64,000 nt of DNA from Pseudopyrenochaeta lycopersici (GCA_003313425.1 NHZP01000018.1:620001-684000), one strand, 5' to 3'. Shown: positions 11,005-22,677, counted from the first letter of the stretch. The notes: a model not told the origin generated them from the letters alone. Made by a program: numbers and translations.

Positions 11005-13328
11005 ACGGTTGGGGCACGGAAATGAAGGAGGTTGAGCCTCAGAAAAGGCAAATGCAGTGAGCGCACCACGTATCGTGACGAACGCCTCTTTTTCCATACT
11101 GTAGGGCGCATTCAATGCGTGATGGTCCTCCATTGTTCCTTCCGGTGAGCATGGGACCCCCGCACGAGGCTGTGTTCGGCGAAAGTGAGAGCGACCATTT
11201 CAAGATAAGATATTGGGTTCAAGGGTGGCGCATGATTTACCAAAAACATACTTTACTTTTTTAGAAGCTATGAAGTTCGATAGGTTTAAAACCCCTGCCA
11301 AAAAAACAAATGCAACGTTTTTCTACCGCTGCATAAACGCCGCTCTCCACCACAAGGCTGAGCGTGGTAGTTTACCCCACGGTACTCACACTATACAGGC
11401 GCAAACTAAACTAATCGCCCACTTGTGATAGAACATCATGCCGTGGCCTGATCACGTCTTTGCGCCCACTCTCAAGTGGCCCAACAATGCACATGCTATG
11501 AAGATCCATAGGACGAGACTCGATGGCAGACGCAATAAAGCTAATGTTGTCATACACGCGTGACGGAAGCAGTATTGTCTTGGGCCAACCCCATTGGACT
11601 CCAATTGATAGCTACGCAAGATCTTCACTATGCTTTGGCAGGTGTAACTTTGAGATCAAGGTCACACGGCTAGACAGCCCCAGCTTTTGACCGAATCACA
11701 CACTACCTACCTGACTTGCACAGTGAAGCGTTGTACGCCCACCCCCAAGTGATGTGCAGCCAGAGACTCGGTGTCACAATTGCGAAACAAACCAGTTTCT
11801 ACGCCCATCGTCGGCGACGTGGGGAACGTACATCCACGGTCCTCGTGCAAAAGGGAAAAGGGGGCTCTGCTAGCTCCGAGGATTGCCCATGATATAACGT
11901 GAAAGGTAAAAACAAGATAGGAAGTATCTGATAGTTCCGCGGTGATTAAGCTTGTTTTCCTTTTCTTCATACATTTTTGACGCCCTTCCTCGGTGTCTTC
12001 AGTCTAGTCCACGCCCCACCCCCAGATGCACGAACAAGCAAGGATTCAGTGGGCGCGTTCTCTAGCACAGCAGCAATGTCACTGATCGATGCTGACTTGG
12101 GGCTTTGGTAATTGTATTCTTTGGCTTATGCGGAGTGACAGCGCGTTTCGAGCGTTGGGCATGCTATGTCTGCTTATTTGCTGGCTAATCAAGATCAAGT
12201 TGTCGGCTGTAGGGTTCAAAGAGGGGAAAGTGGTAGAATAGACATGCTCATGTGAATAACGATGATTGAAAGGTTCACGGCGATTGTTGAAGAATTTCAT
12301 CCAAGCTTTTTGTCCCTGGCCGACTTTAGATGCAATCAATTGAAACCCACTACTCAAAGTGACGATCGTGAGAACGTTTGGCGTCTTGGGTTGAACGTGC
12401 GAATTCTATTCGTGTTTATCTTGGAGAAGTGCAGATATTGGGAGGCATTTCATGTATTCAAAGATCCACATCACGCCTATTTCGTGTGATCGTTGGAACC
12501 TTTTGCTAGACCAAAAAGATACCATGGTGTTTCGATAGTCAGTCGATCTGCAAGGCAAGGGTGCACGACATATGTGTCACTCATTGGTAAGGACCTCGGT
12601 GTTCGGCACCTTCGGTAGGGTAAGATGTCTTGGGTGGATTTTGGGTGAGCATGACAGTGCGTCGAGGATTGCTGCGGAAGTAACCGAGCGCAACGATACG
12701 GCGAACAATTTGCGGAAATTTCTCGATTATGTATAGTGCGCATCTGCATGCATAATCCATCTACAGATAGCCCAATGCAACCCCATTTAGGATGCTCCGT
12801 GCGTTAAACCAAGTTCCTCGAATGAAGAATAGCTCCATTCAGCATGTGAAAAAAATAAAACAAAAATGAAAATGAAAAGGAGGATTGCAGTGTGCTCGCC
12901 GTGTAACTCCCAGCAATGAATGTCATCGAATGTAGAGTGCTTGCGGATAATGTAAGAATATGGTAATTACTCCGTTACCAAACTCGGAAGGTATATACAG
13001 TGAAGCGAAGTTAAGTCTAAAGGCCGTGTTGAAAACATGTTGGAATTGGGCAATATTGATTTCGTGGTACCGGAGAGCATATGGCGAGGTTGGGTGGCAC
13101 AAAATGGTCATGGCGAAATTGTTCCGGAGTATGGGGTGTAGAGGGGAAGTCGTGTAATGGTTGAAGACTCTGATATCCAGACCCACTCGAGATGCGATGA
13201 AAAAGTACGACCGAGTAAGGCCGACTTTACCCGCAAACTCTTTAGGAAGATGTCCATGTCGGCGCAATATATGGAGTTGCGCACAAGCAGGAAGCCATAA
13301 ACATCGTGTGCAAGTCTGGAAGCGAAGT
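11005..13328. other. Intergenic, tail-to-tail, 2.3 kb, no gene seen
   Basis: Lies between the F-box gene and the minus-strand Q-rich protein. The longest ORF (minus, 12923-13396) overlaps the 3' part of the Q-rich gene in another frame and has no motif. An A-rich stretch at 12848-12880 is the only compositional feature. No transposon protein remnants or terminal repeats were seen. Confidence 0.45.
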
Positions 13329-13727
13329 CTATAGTTCCATGTCGCCGATATCGCGCATAACGCAGGCCATTTGAGCCCTCTTCGCAGCCTCGGCAAGCAG
13401 CGCGGCCTGGTTCAGATAGTTTGTCGTCTCAGCAGCAGTCTGGCCTGCACCAGCCCGGTTTGGTTGATACTCGAAGCTTGGGTGTCGTTGTGGTGCCTGC
13501 ATGCGTTGCTGCTGCTGGGACTGCTGCATCTGTTGGTTCATGGAGCCGAAGAACTGCTGCTGGTGAGGGTTCGACGGCGACGGAAGCGGCGCCGAGGCTG
13601 TCGACGACTGTGAGGCAATACTCGAAGTGCTGCTGTAGCTGGTGGTGTGGGAAGCAGTAGCAGACTGAAGGGGAGCGAAAGCCGGCCGCGCGGGTGTGGC
13701 GTAGGGTTGTTGCGGCATTCTTGACAT
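13329..13727 (-). CDS. Small conserved-looking Q/S-rich protein, unknown function
   Basis: Not assigned to a named family. A single exon of 132 residues starts with ATG at 13727. The first 95 residues are Ser/Thr/Pro/Gln-rich with a poly-Gln stretch (QQMQQSQQQQRMQ). The last 35 form a compact, likely alpha-helical block, TNYLNQAALLAEAAKRAQMA then CVMRDIGDMEL, which looks like the conserved part. The gene is head-to-head with KTI12 over about 540 bp, so a shared promoter is possible. The ordered C-terminal block and clean ATG argue for a real gene; the function is open. Confidence 0.7.
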   Translation of the reverse strand: MSRMPQQPYATPARPAFAPLQSATASHTTSYSSTSSIASQSSTASAPLPSPSNPHQQQFFGSMNQQMQQSQQQQRMQAPQRHPSFEYQPNRAGAGQTAAETTNYLNQAALLAEAAKRAQMACVMRDIGDMEL

Positions 13728-14270
13728 GGTGTATGCTGGAAGCAGTCTATCCGTCTATGAGGCAAGTGCTGAAAGAATAGAAGAGTTGCTGAAAGAATAG
13801 AAGAGAAACGGCGCTGCAGCAACGTTTTGAGGCGAGCGGGAGCGGCAGGTTAAAGTAACGATGTACTGGGCGGGTATCGGGCGATTAGTCGGTAGCGAAT
13901 AGGCCCTCGTTAATATGCTTCTATTAGCGATCTCCCTAGCGGACTTGAGAACAGATATTGGCCTCTTTGCCCGACAATCTCGACAATCTCGAAAGCAGCT
14001 GGAATCGGACAAGAGACGTGCGGGGGACAAGAGCACAGGCAGAAGTAGAAAGGGCAAGATAGGCAAAACCACTATCGGCGTCACTTGAGCCGAGGCTGGC
14101 ATCGAAATAAGGCGGATTCTGGGTCCTGTGGGCGATTTCGTCACTGCTTGGACAAACTGCCGGGCACCAACCCTGCGACTACTGGCTGGCACCGTCTCGA
14201 GCCACGAATCGAGCGTCAGTCCCTTCCAAATATCTCCATCTAGCAGCATCGCGATTGCAACCCGCGCAAA
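13728..14270. promoter_or_regulatory. Divergent promoter, Q-rich gene / KTI12
   Basis: 543-bp head-to-head spacer. It contains a 20-bp direct repeat (listed separately) and a short CGACAATCT duplication at 13973-13990. An antisense ORF at 13755-14330 covers much of it but has no motif. Confidence 0.45.
13768..13805. repeat. 20-bp tandem duplication
   Basis: The unit GCTGAAAGAATAGAAGAGTT occurs at 13768-13787 and again, minus its last two bases, at 13788-13805. It lies just upstream of the start of the Q-rich gene, probably in its 5' UTR or core promoter. Confidence 0.85.
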
Positions 14271-15367
14271 ATGCCCGTAAGCCTGCCGCCACACTTTCCC
14301 CAGCGAATATTTATTGTGACTGACGCACACAGCTGGTGCTCATCTCAGGTCCCACCCCGCGCCCGCACCGCAGCGGTGTTCACTGACTAGCATTGCAGGG
14401 TACCCGTCCGCAGGGAAATCGACACGCGCCCTCCAGCTCAAGGAATACCTGGAGAACAAGATCGCCAGCCTGAGCGCCGATGCCCGCGTCAGTCGGTTGA
14501 AAGTACACCTCATCAACGATCAGACACTCGGCCTGTCCCGCAATGTCTATCATACCGCTAAAGCCGAGAAGGATGCGCGAGCGGAGGAATATTCTGCCGT
14601 GAAGAGAGTGCTGTCGCGCGACGACATTGTCATTGCAGACGGCCTAAACTACATCAAAGGTTTTAGGTACCAGCTGTACTGCGAGGCGAAGGCCTTGCAG
14701 ACACCCAACTGCGTGGTCAGTACTGGCTGTACGGCTATATTGGCCCACCGAGCTAACAGTCCTAGAGCTGCATGTAGGCACGCCCGCCGACCGATGTCGC
14801 GAGAACAACAAGAGGCTGCTGGCCGACAAGGACAACGACGGGGGGTACGATGAGGAGGATTTCGAGAATCTGATCTTCAGGTATGAAGAGCCAAACGGCA
14901 TGACCAGGTGGGATAGTCCTCTCTTCATCGTCGTCGAAGAAGACGAGACGCCGCCAAACGACCAGATATGGGAAGCCATGGTAGGCAGTGACGGCAAGGT
15001 GAAGGTCGTCAAGCCAAACCTGGCCACCGTATTGGTACGTCTGTCACCCGCCGTGGGGTCTAATATTTCTGACAATTAGTAGAAACCTGCAACCGAGCAA
15101 AACTACCTCTATGAACTCGACAAGACGACGTCCGACATGCTCGCCCAGATAATGGCATACCAGAAAGACCACCCCGGAGAAGGAGGAGGTGAAGTCAAAG
15201 TCCAAGACGTTGAGAAGCCAATCGAGCTCCCTGCCGCGCCCATGACCTTGCCCCAACTCCAGCGCATACGCCGCCAGTTCATCAACATGAACCGGCAGCA
15301 CAGCTTCTCCAAAGCGAGGATAAAGGAAGTCTTCGTTGACTATCTCAACGCCGAATTCTTGCGCTAG
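14271..15367 (+). CDS. KTI12: KTI12-type Elongator-associated P-loop protein
   Basis: Kti12/PSTK-like ATPase that regulates the Elongator complex and hence wobble-uridine modification of tRNA (family knowledge). Five exons: 14271-14276, 14333-14348, 14399-14715, 14768-15034, 15083-15367; phases agree, giving 296 residues. The first two coding exons are only 6 and 16 nt and encode MP and LVLIS plus one base. The third completes the Walker A P-loop GYPSAGKST. Later hallmarks: INDQTLGLSRNVY, a Walker B-like IVIADGLNYIKGFRYQLYC, VGTPADRCRENN, RYEEPNGMTRWDSPLF, and the C-terminal LQRIRRQFINMNRQ motif. The donor of intron 2 (GTCCCA) is weak but is the only one that rebuilds the P-loop. Divergent from the Q-rich gene. 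Confidence 0.93.
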
Positions 15368-16716
15368 ACCATGGCCATGTTCGCCGCCGTATGCAGGGCG
15401 GTGCTCAACCAGCAGGCATACCCTAGGAGTACTCCAGATCCGTATGCCCAGATGCATGTTTGCGCATACTGGACGAATCCTTCCTCTCCACCGAAGTCGT
15501 ACCATACCCCCGATGGCGGATACCAACGGAAATGAAGCTTTATTGCAGATCCAGGTTCAGTAGAGCCGCATCTGATGCTTGAAAATTTCCTTGGACCTTG
15601 CTGCAACAGGCAATGAACACTATGGCTGCCCGAATTATCCCGAGTTACGACTGTTACTGAGCCTCACCGGTCAAAATCAACAGAACAGCACCGACCTGAA
15701 ACTTCCCCAACCGTGCGCTGCTCTCGGATGACATGGCGTGATACATCGCTAGATACATCGCTAGACCTCGCAAATACACCCCACAATCCAACGTCTCCAG
15801 ACCCCGGATCGTGCATGCACCCCATAGGTCCAGACCCGATGCCAGCTCTCAACACCAAATGTGCGGATCCGCTAACTCATGGATGAAGATACAGCTCAGC
15901 GACGTATTCGTTCACTTTTGATTGGCACACTTGAAATAAACTAATGCTCAAACTTATGGGTAACCTACAATGGCTTGCAGCCTTCAGCACAAATGACGGA
16001 ACTATCTCGCTTGTTCACGCTACTTCACAGACAGTCGACAATCGTGACGTCTCGCATCGTGAACTCCCAGATCATCATACCTATTCTGATCTGCCGAGAT
16101 AGTGTCTTGGAAATCTTCGAAGCACAATGAGCACCGAATTACGTATGCTAGGAGCGCATCATGTCTCACACACGATAAGATACTCTTAGTATTACTGTAC
16201 CTGCTAGGGCTCCCTGTTCACCTTCACAGCGTTCGTGTCCAACCAATCCTCCCGGAAACCCTGCACCAAGCATGTGTATTGTAGTCCATCCACCCATTCT
16301 CCATGTACATTGCGCTACTTTGCCCATGCAGACTGATGCAATTGCTCCATCCGCTTTCCCATTTAGATCTTCTCATTCGACAAAAGGAGCTCCGATCCGA
16401 TCTCCACAAGCATCCCTTATACATCACCCGAGTGTCAGAAACCACCGGTGCTATTATCGCATAAACCTTGTGTAAGACCACCCCCGCATACCCGCCACGT
16501 GCGCCAAGTGCATCGCTATTCCACATGAGGATGATGCTCAACACCACTAAACCATAAACAGACTGTGGCTTGTCGACTTCCTTTGCGCCGAGGCCCTGTA
16601 ATTGGTGTAATCGTCATCAGGCAGGGACGACATGACCGAAGCTGATTCAGTAATGTGGGGAGATGTAGGGGACCTGTTATGTGGCGGGTAGGCAAGGGCA
16701 AGAGAAGCGAGGCATG
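15368..16716. other. Intergenic, KTI12 3' side, no gene seen
   Basis: Spacer between KTI12 and the MITE. Only short motif-free ORFs on both strands. Confidence 0.5.
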
Positions 16717-16724
16717 GCATGATG
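16717..16724. repeat. Left target-site duplication of the MITE
   Basis: GCATGATG directly abuts the left end of the element and is repeated exactly at its right end. An 8-bp duplication is the hallmark of hAT transposition. Confidence 0.9.
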
Positions 16725-17150
16725 CAGTGATGGGCAAAAATTAGTAATTACTATTTTTTCAAATTTTTTAAAAAGTTTATATTAAATTACTTAGTATTCC
16801 TAAAATTCTAATATTCTATTCTAGAATACTACTTAATCTAAAGATTAATTTTACAATTTTACAATTTCTTAAATAGGCCTAGTTCCTTAATAATAAAAAT
16901 TTTAAGAAAAAAAATAGTAAGCTAAATAGTAATTACTAATTTACTAATTTAGCTTACTATTTTTTTTCTTCTTAAATTTTTTCCTAAAGAACTAAGCCTA
17001 TTTAGGAAATTGTAAAATTGTAAAATTAATCTTTAGATTAAGTAGTATTCTAGAATAGAATATTAGAATTTTAGGATTACTAAGTAATTTAATATAAACT
17101 TTTTAAAAAAATAGTAATTACTAATTTTCAATAGTAAGCTCCCATCACTG
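16725..17150. mobile_element. hAT-type fold-back MITE
   Basis: 426-bp non-coding element bounded by GCATGATG duplications. Its ends are inverted, CAGTGATGGG on the left and CCCATCACTG on the right. CAGTG start and 8-bp duplication both fit the hAT superfamily. Almost the whole element is one long inverted repeat: the left arm from about 16741 to 16930 pairs with the right arm from about 16945 to 17128, and the centre is a short loop around 16930-16950. It would form a long hairpin. It is far more AT-rich than its surroundings. The arms differ near the right end by an insert of about 12 bp. It carries no ORF, so it depends on a transposase elsewhere. It sits in the tail-to-tail spacer of KTI12 and facB. 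Confidence 0.92.
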
Positions 17151-17158
17151 GCATGATG
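17151..17158. repeat. Right target-site duplication of the MITE
   Basis: An exact second copy of GCATGATG follows the right terminal inverted repeat. Confidence 0.9.
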
Positions 17159-18110
17159 TAGGATAAGAAATGTGCTGGGAATGATTCTGGAGCGGAGGAA
17201 TATCGGAGTACCGCGGAGAAAAAGTGCCAAAGATAACCCCTCGAGGTATATCTGCAACTGTTGGACAACGGGGTATGTAACTGCCGTTGCTATTCGCTAG
17301 TACCGGTAGTGTACACGTTCTACACGTCGAACAAAGAGACGTTCCCCCCCTTCCCTCCGCGGGCTCTAAAGAAACTCTCTTCCTTCGCTTAAGCACCCGC
17401 GGAAGGCCTTCCACACCCCGGTTTACGAAACTTGGCGATGTGATGTGTAGATCTGGGGTGCATTGGACGTTAGAAATGATAGGGGGGGGGAAGCGAAAAG
17501 CCAGCGGGCAGTAGTTTTGGTCTCGCGCAGATGGGATCCCGCACGTTGGTGGTGGATGGCGCTAGATAGCGTCACGAAGGCCCGTGGTTCGAAGTCGGAT
17601 GAACGCAAAGGTGTAGATGGTCCAATGTGTGGGGGCCCTTATGTCTGAACCCTCATGGTGAAGGTCGGGGGAATCGCCGGGGCGTAGAGGAGACGGGCTG
17701 GGTAGGATGCTGGTAAGAAGCAAAAGTATAGATTGAATAAATCGAGAATGAAGAGCAAAAGCTATGGATACCTCCAATGATTAAACGAAGAAAATTTGCA
17801 TTTGGCAAGATATGTAATCCAATGTCGCATGTCTCTAAATCAAGTAACAAGAGATTTGCAATAAAAACAAGTGGTTTGTCGCAAAAGAGCGAGCACCGAT
17901 AAGCCGTTGCGTGTCCAACCCCAAACATGCCAATCTCGCTCTTGCGAAAGGCGTGGTATCTCAAGGGAACCTGAAATCCAACAATGACTGAAAGCCAGAC
18001 AACCACAATCAAATCCAAAACTCCACTACCCCTTACTCCTAGAATTTCGTCGTTATATACACCTTTGTCATTCCGTCGTAATTTGTGCATACTGTCATCG
18101 GCCCATGTTG
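17159..18110. other. Intergenic, facB 3' flank
   Basis: Contains a G9-type homopolymer run near 17481-17490 and the likely facB 3' UTR. A minus-strand ORF at 17653-18090 is in that UTR and has no motif. Confidence 0.5.
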
Positions 18111-20914
18111 TTACAAGCCAAAAGTTCCATCGAGTCCTGTGCTCATATCCGGGATCATGATGCCAGGATACAGCCTGTCGCTTTCAGGTGTCGACCCATA
18201 ATCATAAGCTCCACTGCTGAACTCTTCGCCACTGGTCAAGCTCTCGTCACTGAAACTTAGGACGCTCTGTGGAGGTGGCGCTTGTTCACTGACGCTTCCC
18301 CAATTCCAAACGTTTGGTGACCATGTCGCGTTCGATTCACTGGCGGAGAGTGGTGCTACATCAACGAGTGCGTCGGCAGGTGGGCCACCATAGATAGTAT
18401 CGTAGATATTCGTCTGGCCGTTGTCGAGCGAGGACAGTAGGCGTTCCCAGTCGGACGGTGAAACTTCAGCCTTAATTCCATGATTGGCTTGGAGCGCATA
18501 GGTAGCGAGAGGATCGTTGGCGAAAGAGAGATAGTCAATATTGCGGTGCTGGTGCTGGCCGGACGTTTGGCTGGGACGGTGCTTGTTCGGCATAGAGAAG
18601 GAAGCGCGGTGCGACATAGGGCTGAGAGTTGGCTCTGAGCGGGCGACAGGTGGTTCTGAGCGAATCGACGACAAGCTTGTCGACGATGGGTTAGCATGCA
18701 CACCCATATTGGATGAGATAGTAGGAAGAGTGGCGCGCCGGGGCTCCTGAGGTTCTTGACGGGAAGACTTCATAGCACCAGGCGAGAAGCGCGCTGCAAT
18801 GGCCTTGAGCGATTTCTGGGTAGCACGGAAGGTGTCCATTGGTGCTCCCATGTTACCGTCCGAGTTGTGTCGCGATAGAGTGGGTGCTGGCATCTGCTCT
18901 ACACGGGGGACAGCGACCATGCTACATCCTACACGACGAAATTCGGTAAAGCCAGCGGCGTTGCCTCGCTCTAACATGTCCATGACAGAGCAGACAAGGC
19001 GGTTGCAATCCTTGATCAATTTGCCGTCGCGGGCGAGGTTCAGGGTCTGGAAAAGGAGACCGAATCCAGCCTGGACTAGAACCTCATTGCGGTTCAGACA
19101 GAACGAGAAGCTAAGTTTGCGCTCATCGAGGAGTTCAACAATCTGGACAATGTGCTTGCATGCATCGCCAACGGCCACCACAGCCGACGAGGCTCTGTCG
19201 CCAAGGTTAGCAACAACAGCTGGGCGATAAATAAGCGACCGAATGTGATGGTATGCCAAAGACTAGTCCTTGTTAGCGCATTCACTATGTATAATGCAAC
19301 GAGTGAAACATACCAGGACAGGGGATCTGCTGCTGGTTACATTGGTGCTCGGCTTATCATGTGCGAAGGTTAACCTAAGGTGGGGAGCGAGATTCTTCTG
19401 CCAGTCCTCGAGTTCATCAGCGAGAGAGGACATGGTGCGAAACGAAATGTCATGCGACGTTGAGGCAGGGTACAGTTCGGTAAGCACTTTAGTCAGAATG
19501 CGGGACAATCTGAAAAGTGCTAGAGCACTTGACAGCTTGGTGTACTCGCCCGGAAGAGTCGGTAGGAAGCCTTTCTCGTTGACGTATTCATCGTCGGCAT
19601 CTACCGGATACTCGCAATGCACGTCTTCCTCTCTCACCAGCTTTGGGAGGCCGAGATGTGCAGCAGACAAACTGGGCCGGCGTCAGCAATAGATTGGGAA
19701 GAGATCAGCACGGATGTCCTTACCAGTCAACGGTATATAGCGACCAGAACACCTTCTTCCTTGTCTCACTGGTCAGCGCGCCAAGCGCGAAACGTTTTTG
19801 TGACTGATGCAAGCCAAGGCGTTGTGACAGGCCAATAGCCAAGCCCTTATACTTCAGTAGTCGAGAATAATCGGCCTTAAGCAGGCAGAAAATCTGGGCA
19901 AGGACAAGACACTGCAAAGTGGCGACGTCATTGTCCATCAAGAAGCTCTCGATGGCGCTCTGCCACTGAGCCTCAAAGGAGTCGACATCTTGCCCGTCGC
20001 GTGGCTTGTAGATTGTTAGTGGAGTGCACCGTGGTGATGAGGACATACATACGTCACTTGACAATGCAGCAATCCCGAAAACGAGGTTGAGTTGGGCGAT
20101 CGATTTCTTGTCGTTCATCGTCTCAGGACTGGAGACATATTGTTCGTAGAGAGCAAGGAACGTTGGGCGATGTAGAACAGGGAAAAGCGGTGCCCACTCT
20201 TGGAAGAAGATATTGATCATCTGATCGGACACCAGGCGCGGAGGAGCCTTGAATGAGACGATGCGCCTGGGAGCTTGGGAAGCAGGTACTTTGGCTCCTG
20301 CTCCGAAGAATGCATTGGAGCTGATATCAGTAGATAATCTGCCCGTTTCTTGAGCCTTTTGCTTGAATGCCTCTGCATGAAGTTAGTTGATCCGACCCCG
20401 AATTTTGGCAAAGAGAGATCATACCAACGAGTGTTCGTCCACTCGAGCTGCCTACAAAGTACGAATCGTGGTTGGCGTCGTCGAGCAGAAGTGGCGATTG
20501 TTGCACTTTAAAAGTGTCGTCTTTCTCTTGTGATTCCTCTCGTGTTTCTGAGGAAGTGGGTGAATGTATGGAGGGCCGTTGCATGGCCGGTGCCGCTGGA
20601 GAGTGCGAGTGAATGCGCGAGAGCATATCGATCTTCTCGTCCTTCTCGTCGAGTAATTCCTTCAGCTCGCGCACTTCAGCCTCCAACAGCCGTACGCGCT
20701 CTTCGAGCGACTCTGTGTATCCTCTCGGGAAGGCGCGACGGCTGAGCTTGTCGCTGGTCTTGCACTCGAATCCCACGTTGGTGCATTGCGTACAGCTCGG
20801 GCGGATGCCGTCACACCGGATCTTCTTGGAGCGACACCGATCGCAAGCTTGGGCGATGCGGGCCTGGGAGCTTGTGCCGACCTTGATAACTTTCATAGGC
20901 AGAATTCCAGGCAT
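18111..20914 (-). CDS. facB: FacB/Cat8-type acetate and gluconeogenic regulator (Zn2Cys6)
   Basis: Transcriptional activator of acetate utilisation and gluconeogenesis genes, orthologous by sequence to Aspergillus FacB. Five minus-strand exons: 20914-20425, 20372-20053, 20004-19724, 19671-19314, 19262-18111; phases agree, giving 866 residues, about the size known for FacB. The N-terminus [13 protein letters not shown] is family-specific and fixes the start at 20914; the frame upstream has no ATG. The Zn2Cys6 cluster spans Cys24 to Cys51 (C-x2-C-x6-C-x6-C-x2-C-x6-C), followed by a coiled coil with heptads ([18 protein letters not shown]). The middle homology region includes [18 protein letters not shown] and [13 protein letters not shown]. 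The C-terminus is Ser/Pro-rich and acidic, as expected for an activation domain. Intron 20005-20052 is 48 nt and open in frame. Confidence 0.95.
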
Positions 20915-22677
20915 TGTGGCGGCAAATTTTTCGCGGCGTGGATCTTGTGGAACTGGTTGTTTCGGGCGCTCACGGCTATGACTGACAGGTCGCGGCACGT
21001 CCTGTCACCATCCGGATGTCCGGTGAGCGAAATCTCGGTGGCCTCTTGTTGCAGAGTGAAGGGTTTTCGCGGGGTATGTATGAGGTTTGTAGCAGCCGGA
21101 GAAGTCGTAACGGTGTCGAAGTAATGGAACAGACGCGGGCAGGGCGGGTGCATTAGGATCCACGAGTGAAAAGGGTGTGCGGAAGAATGGGACGGGCTGG
21201 GGCAGATGTAAGCTGCATGTTTGCCCTAGTTTAAGTGGACCCGGGGTCATTGCCGGGGTTGGTCGTTCTTGCGTGGGCGACTTGCGGGGATATGGCACCC
21301 TGGCAGGCGCCATCCAAGCTTGGAAGGATCGCGCAGCCCACTGTCGCCGATGTTTTTTCGTCCACTGGTCGCCACTAACCCTCAACAGAGCGAGCGATCA
21401 GCATGCGAGGGGTTCTGTCAGACTGCAACGGCGCCGCTCGTCAGCCATCAGCGATTCCAGCACTCTGTCGTGAGTCTGAGTGATATACTATGAATAGTCT
21501 TGCGGGGTGCAGCTCACTTCCAGAAGACACTTGTGACCGCGCGATCGAGGCCGGCCCGAATCTCTTGATTACTGGCCCTATGCCTCAAAGTGCCTACGAG
21601 CCCTGCACAGCGATCGAATATTGCCCTCTCAGCAGCTAGGTCTTAGCAAAACGCAAGTCGTCTGCATGAGTACCACCAGCAGACCTACGATTCGCCAAGA
21701 GGCTGCTTCCAACCTGCTCTTCGTATGACTGCTCCTCGCTCATCCACTTTACATGCCACACGGATTATGATTTCCCACAGGCTCAAAGCAAATCATTGCT
21801 AGCTCCAGTGCAGTCTAGCGCCTCTTTGCTAATCTTCCAGAAAGCTGGAGAAAGGAGATTGCAGATCTGGTTGCTGTGAAACCACAATCTGTCATTCTAC
21901 ATGAGTTACCCTGGGCCTATTGACCAGGAAGACGCCATGCTGGGCAATGCTCAATAGCCACTTGTCGAAGCCAAGACGGCAATATTGCGGAAACGGTCCC
22001 AGACCGTCTGTGAAGTACACTTGTCGACGGGCTTCGTTCCTCACTGATTATTATTTTTCATGTCTCTGTGCACAACGAGGAGTGAGTAAATGTTGGACAA
22101 CTTCAGTACTGGCTGTTTCGGGAGCGCGGCTGCGCGAGCCGTCTGGTGATATGCCACTGCAGTCATATAAGCGCACATGTGCAGCCCGAATTTATCGAGA
22201 GATCAACCTCGCACTCTCGAACTGCGCCATATGCGCCTCAACATGGGGGGTGGGGGGTGCGTGACTGGCCGTCAACGGTAGATTTGCCAATTTCTGATCG
22301 GATATATACATTAGGAGGGTAAAGACACGCGATTTGTATGCTGAAGAGCCGATACTTTTAATGATCTTCACTGATAGACGCGCTACTTGCCGGATGTTCC
22401 TGACGGCTGCCGTTCCCGTCGCAACCTTAAAGTTGTTGGCAGCGCATGGGAACATGATAGATTGAATCGTTCCACGGGCTATATGACTTTGTCACCAACC
22501 GCCACATTCTGGAAATGGGGCCCACGTCTGAGTAAGATGCATTGATGTGGGGTTATCAAAAGTTCAACTAAAATCGACTTCTTCATTTTCTTCATTGCCT
22601 CCCGCCATGCCTAAGTATTTTTGGACAGTCTCTGATTCGATCAATAATGATTTCTGTGCACACTGTCAGTGGAATGC
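20915..22677. other. facB upstream region, no gene seen
   Basis: 1.76 kb separating facB from the 3' end of the SET-domain gene. ORFs at 21005-21493 and 21920-22264 show no family features. A local cluster of CreA-consensus sites is listed separately. Confidence 0.5.
21197..21289. promoter_or_regulatory. Cluster of CreA-consensus (SYGGRG) sites upstream of facB
   Basis: CTGGGG at 21197, CCGGGG at 21241 and 21253, and GCGGGG at 21284 all match SYGGRG on the plus strand. They lie 283-375 bp upstream of the facB start. facB is known in Aspergillus to be subject to carbon catabolite repression, so CreA binding is plausible. The motif is degenerate, so the call is tentative. Confidence 0.4.

Noticed and set aside
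10968..11060. Another frame stays open past the F-box stop (GLAEMLSKWNVSMNGWGTEMK)
   Set aside because: The annotated frame ends in a plausible Cys-containing tail, and no splice site or clear frameshift links the two frames.
12923..13396. 157-residue minus-strand ORF
   Set aside because: Overlaps the Q-rich gene's 3' end in another frame and has no motif.
17570..17600. GGTTCGAAGTC resembling a tRNA B box
   Set aside because: No A box, anticodon arm or acceptor stem pairs in the surrounding 80 bases.
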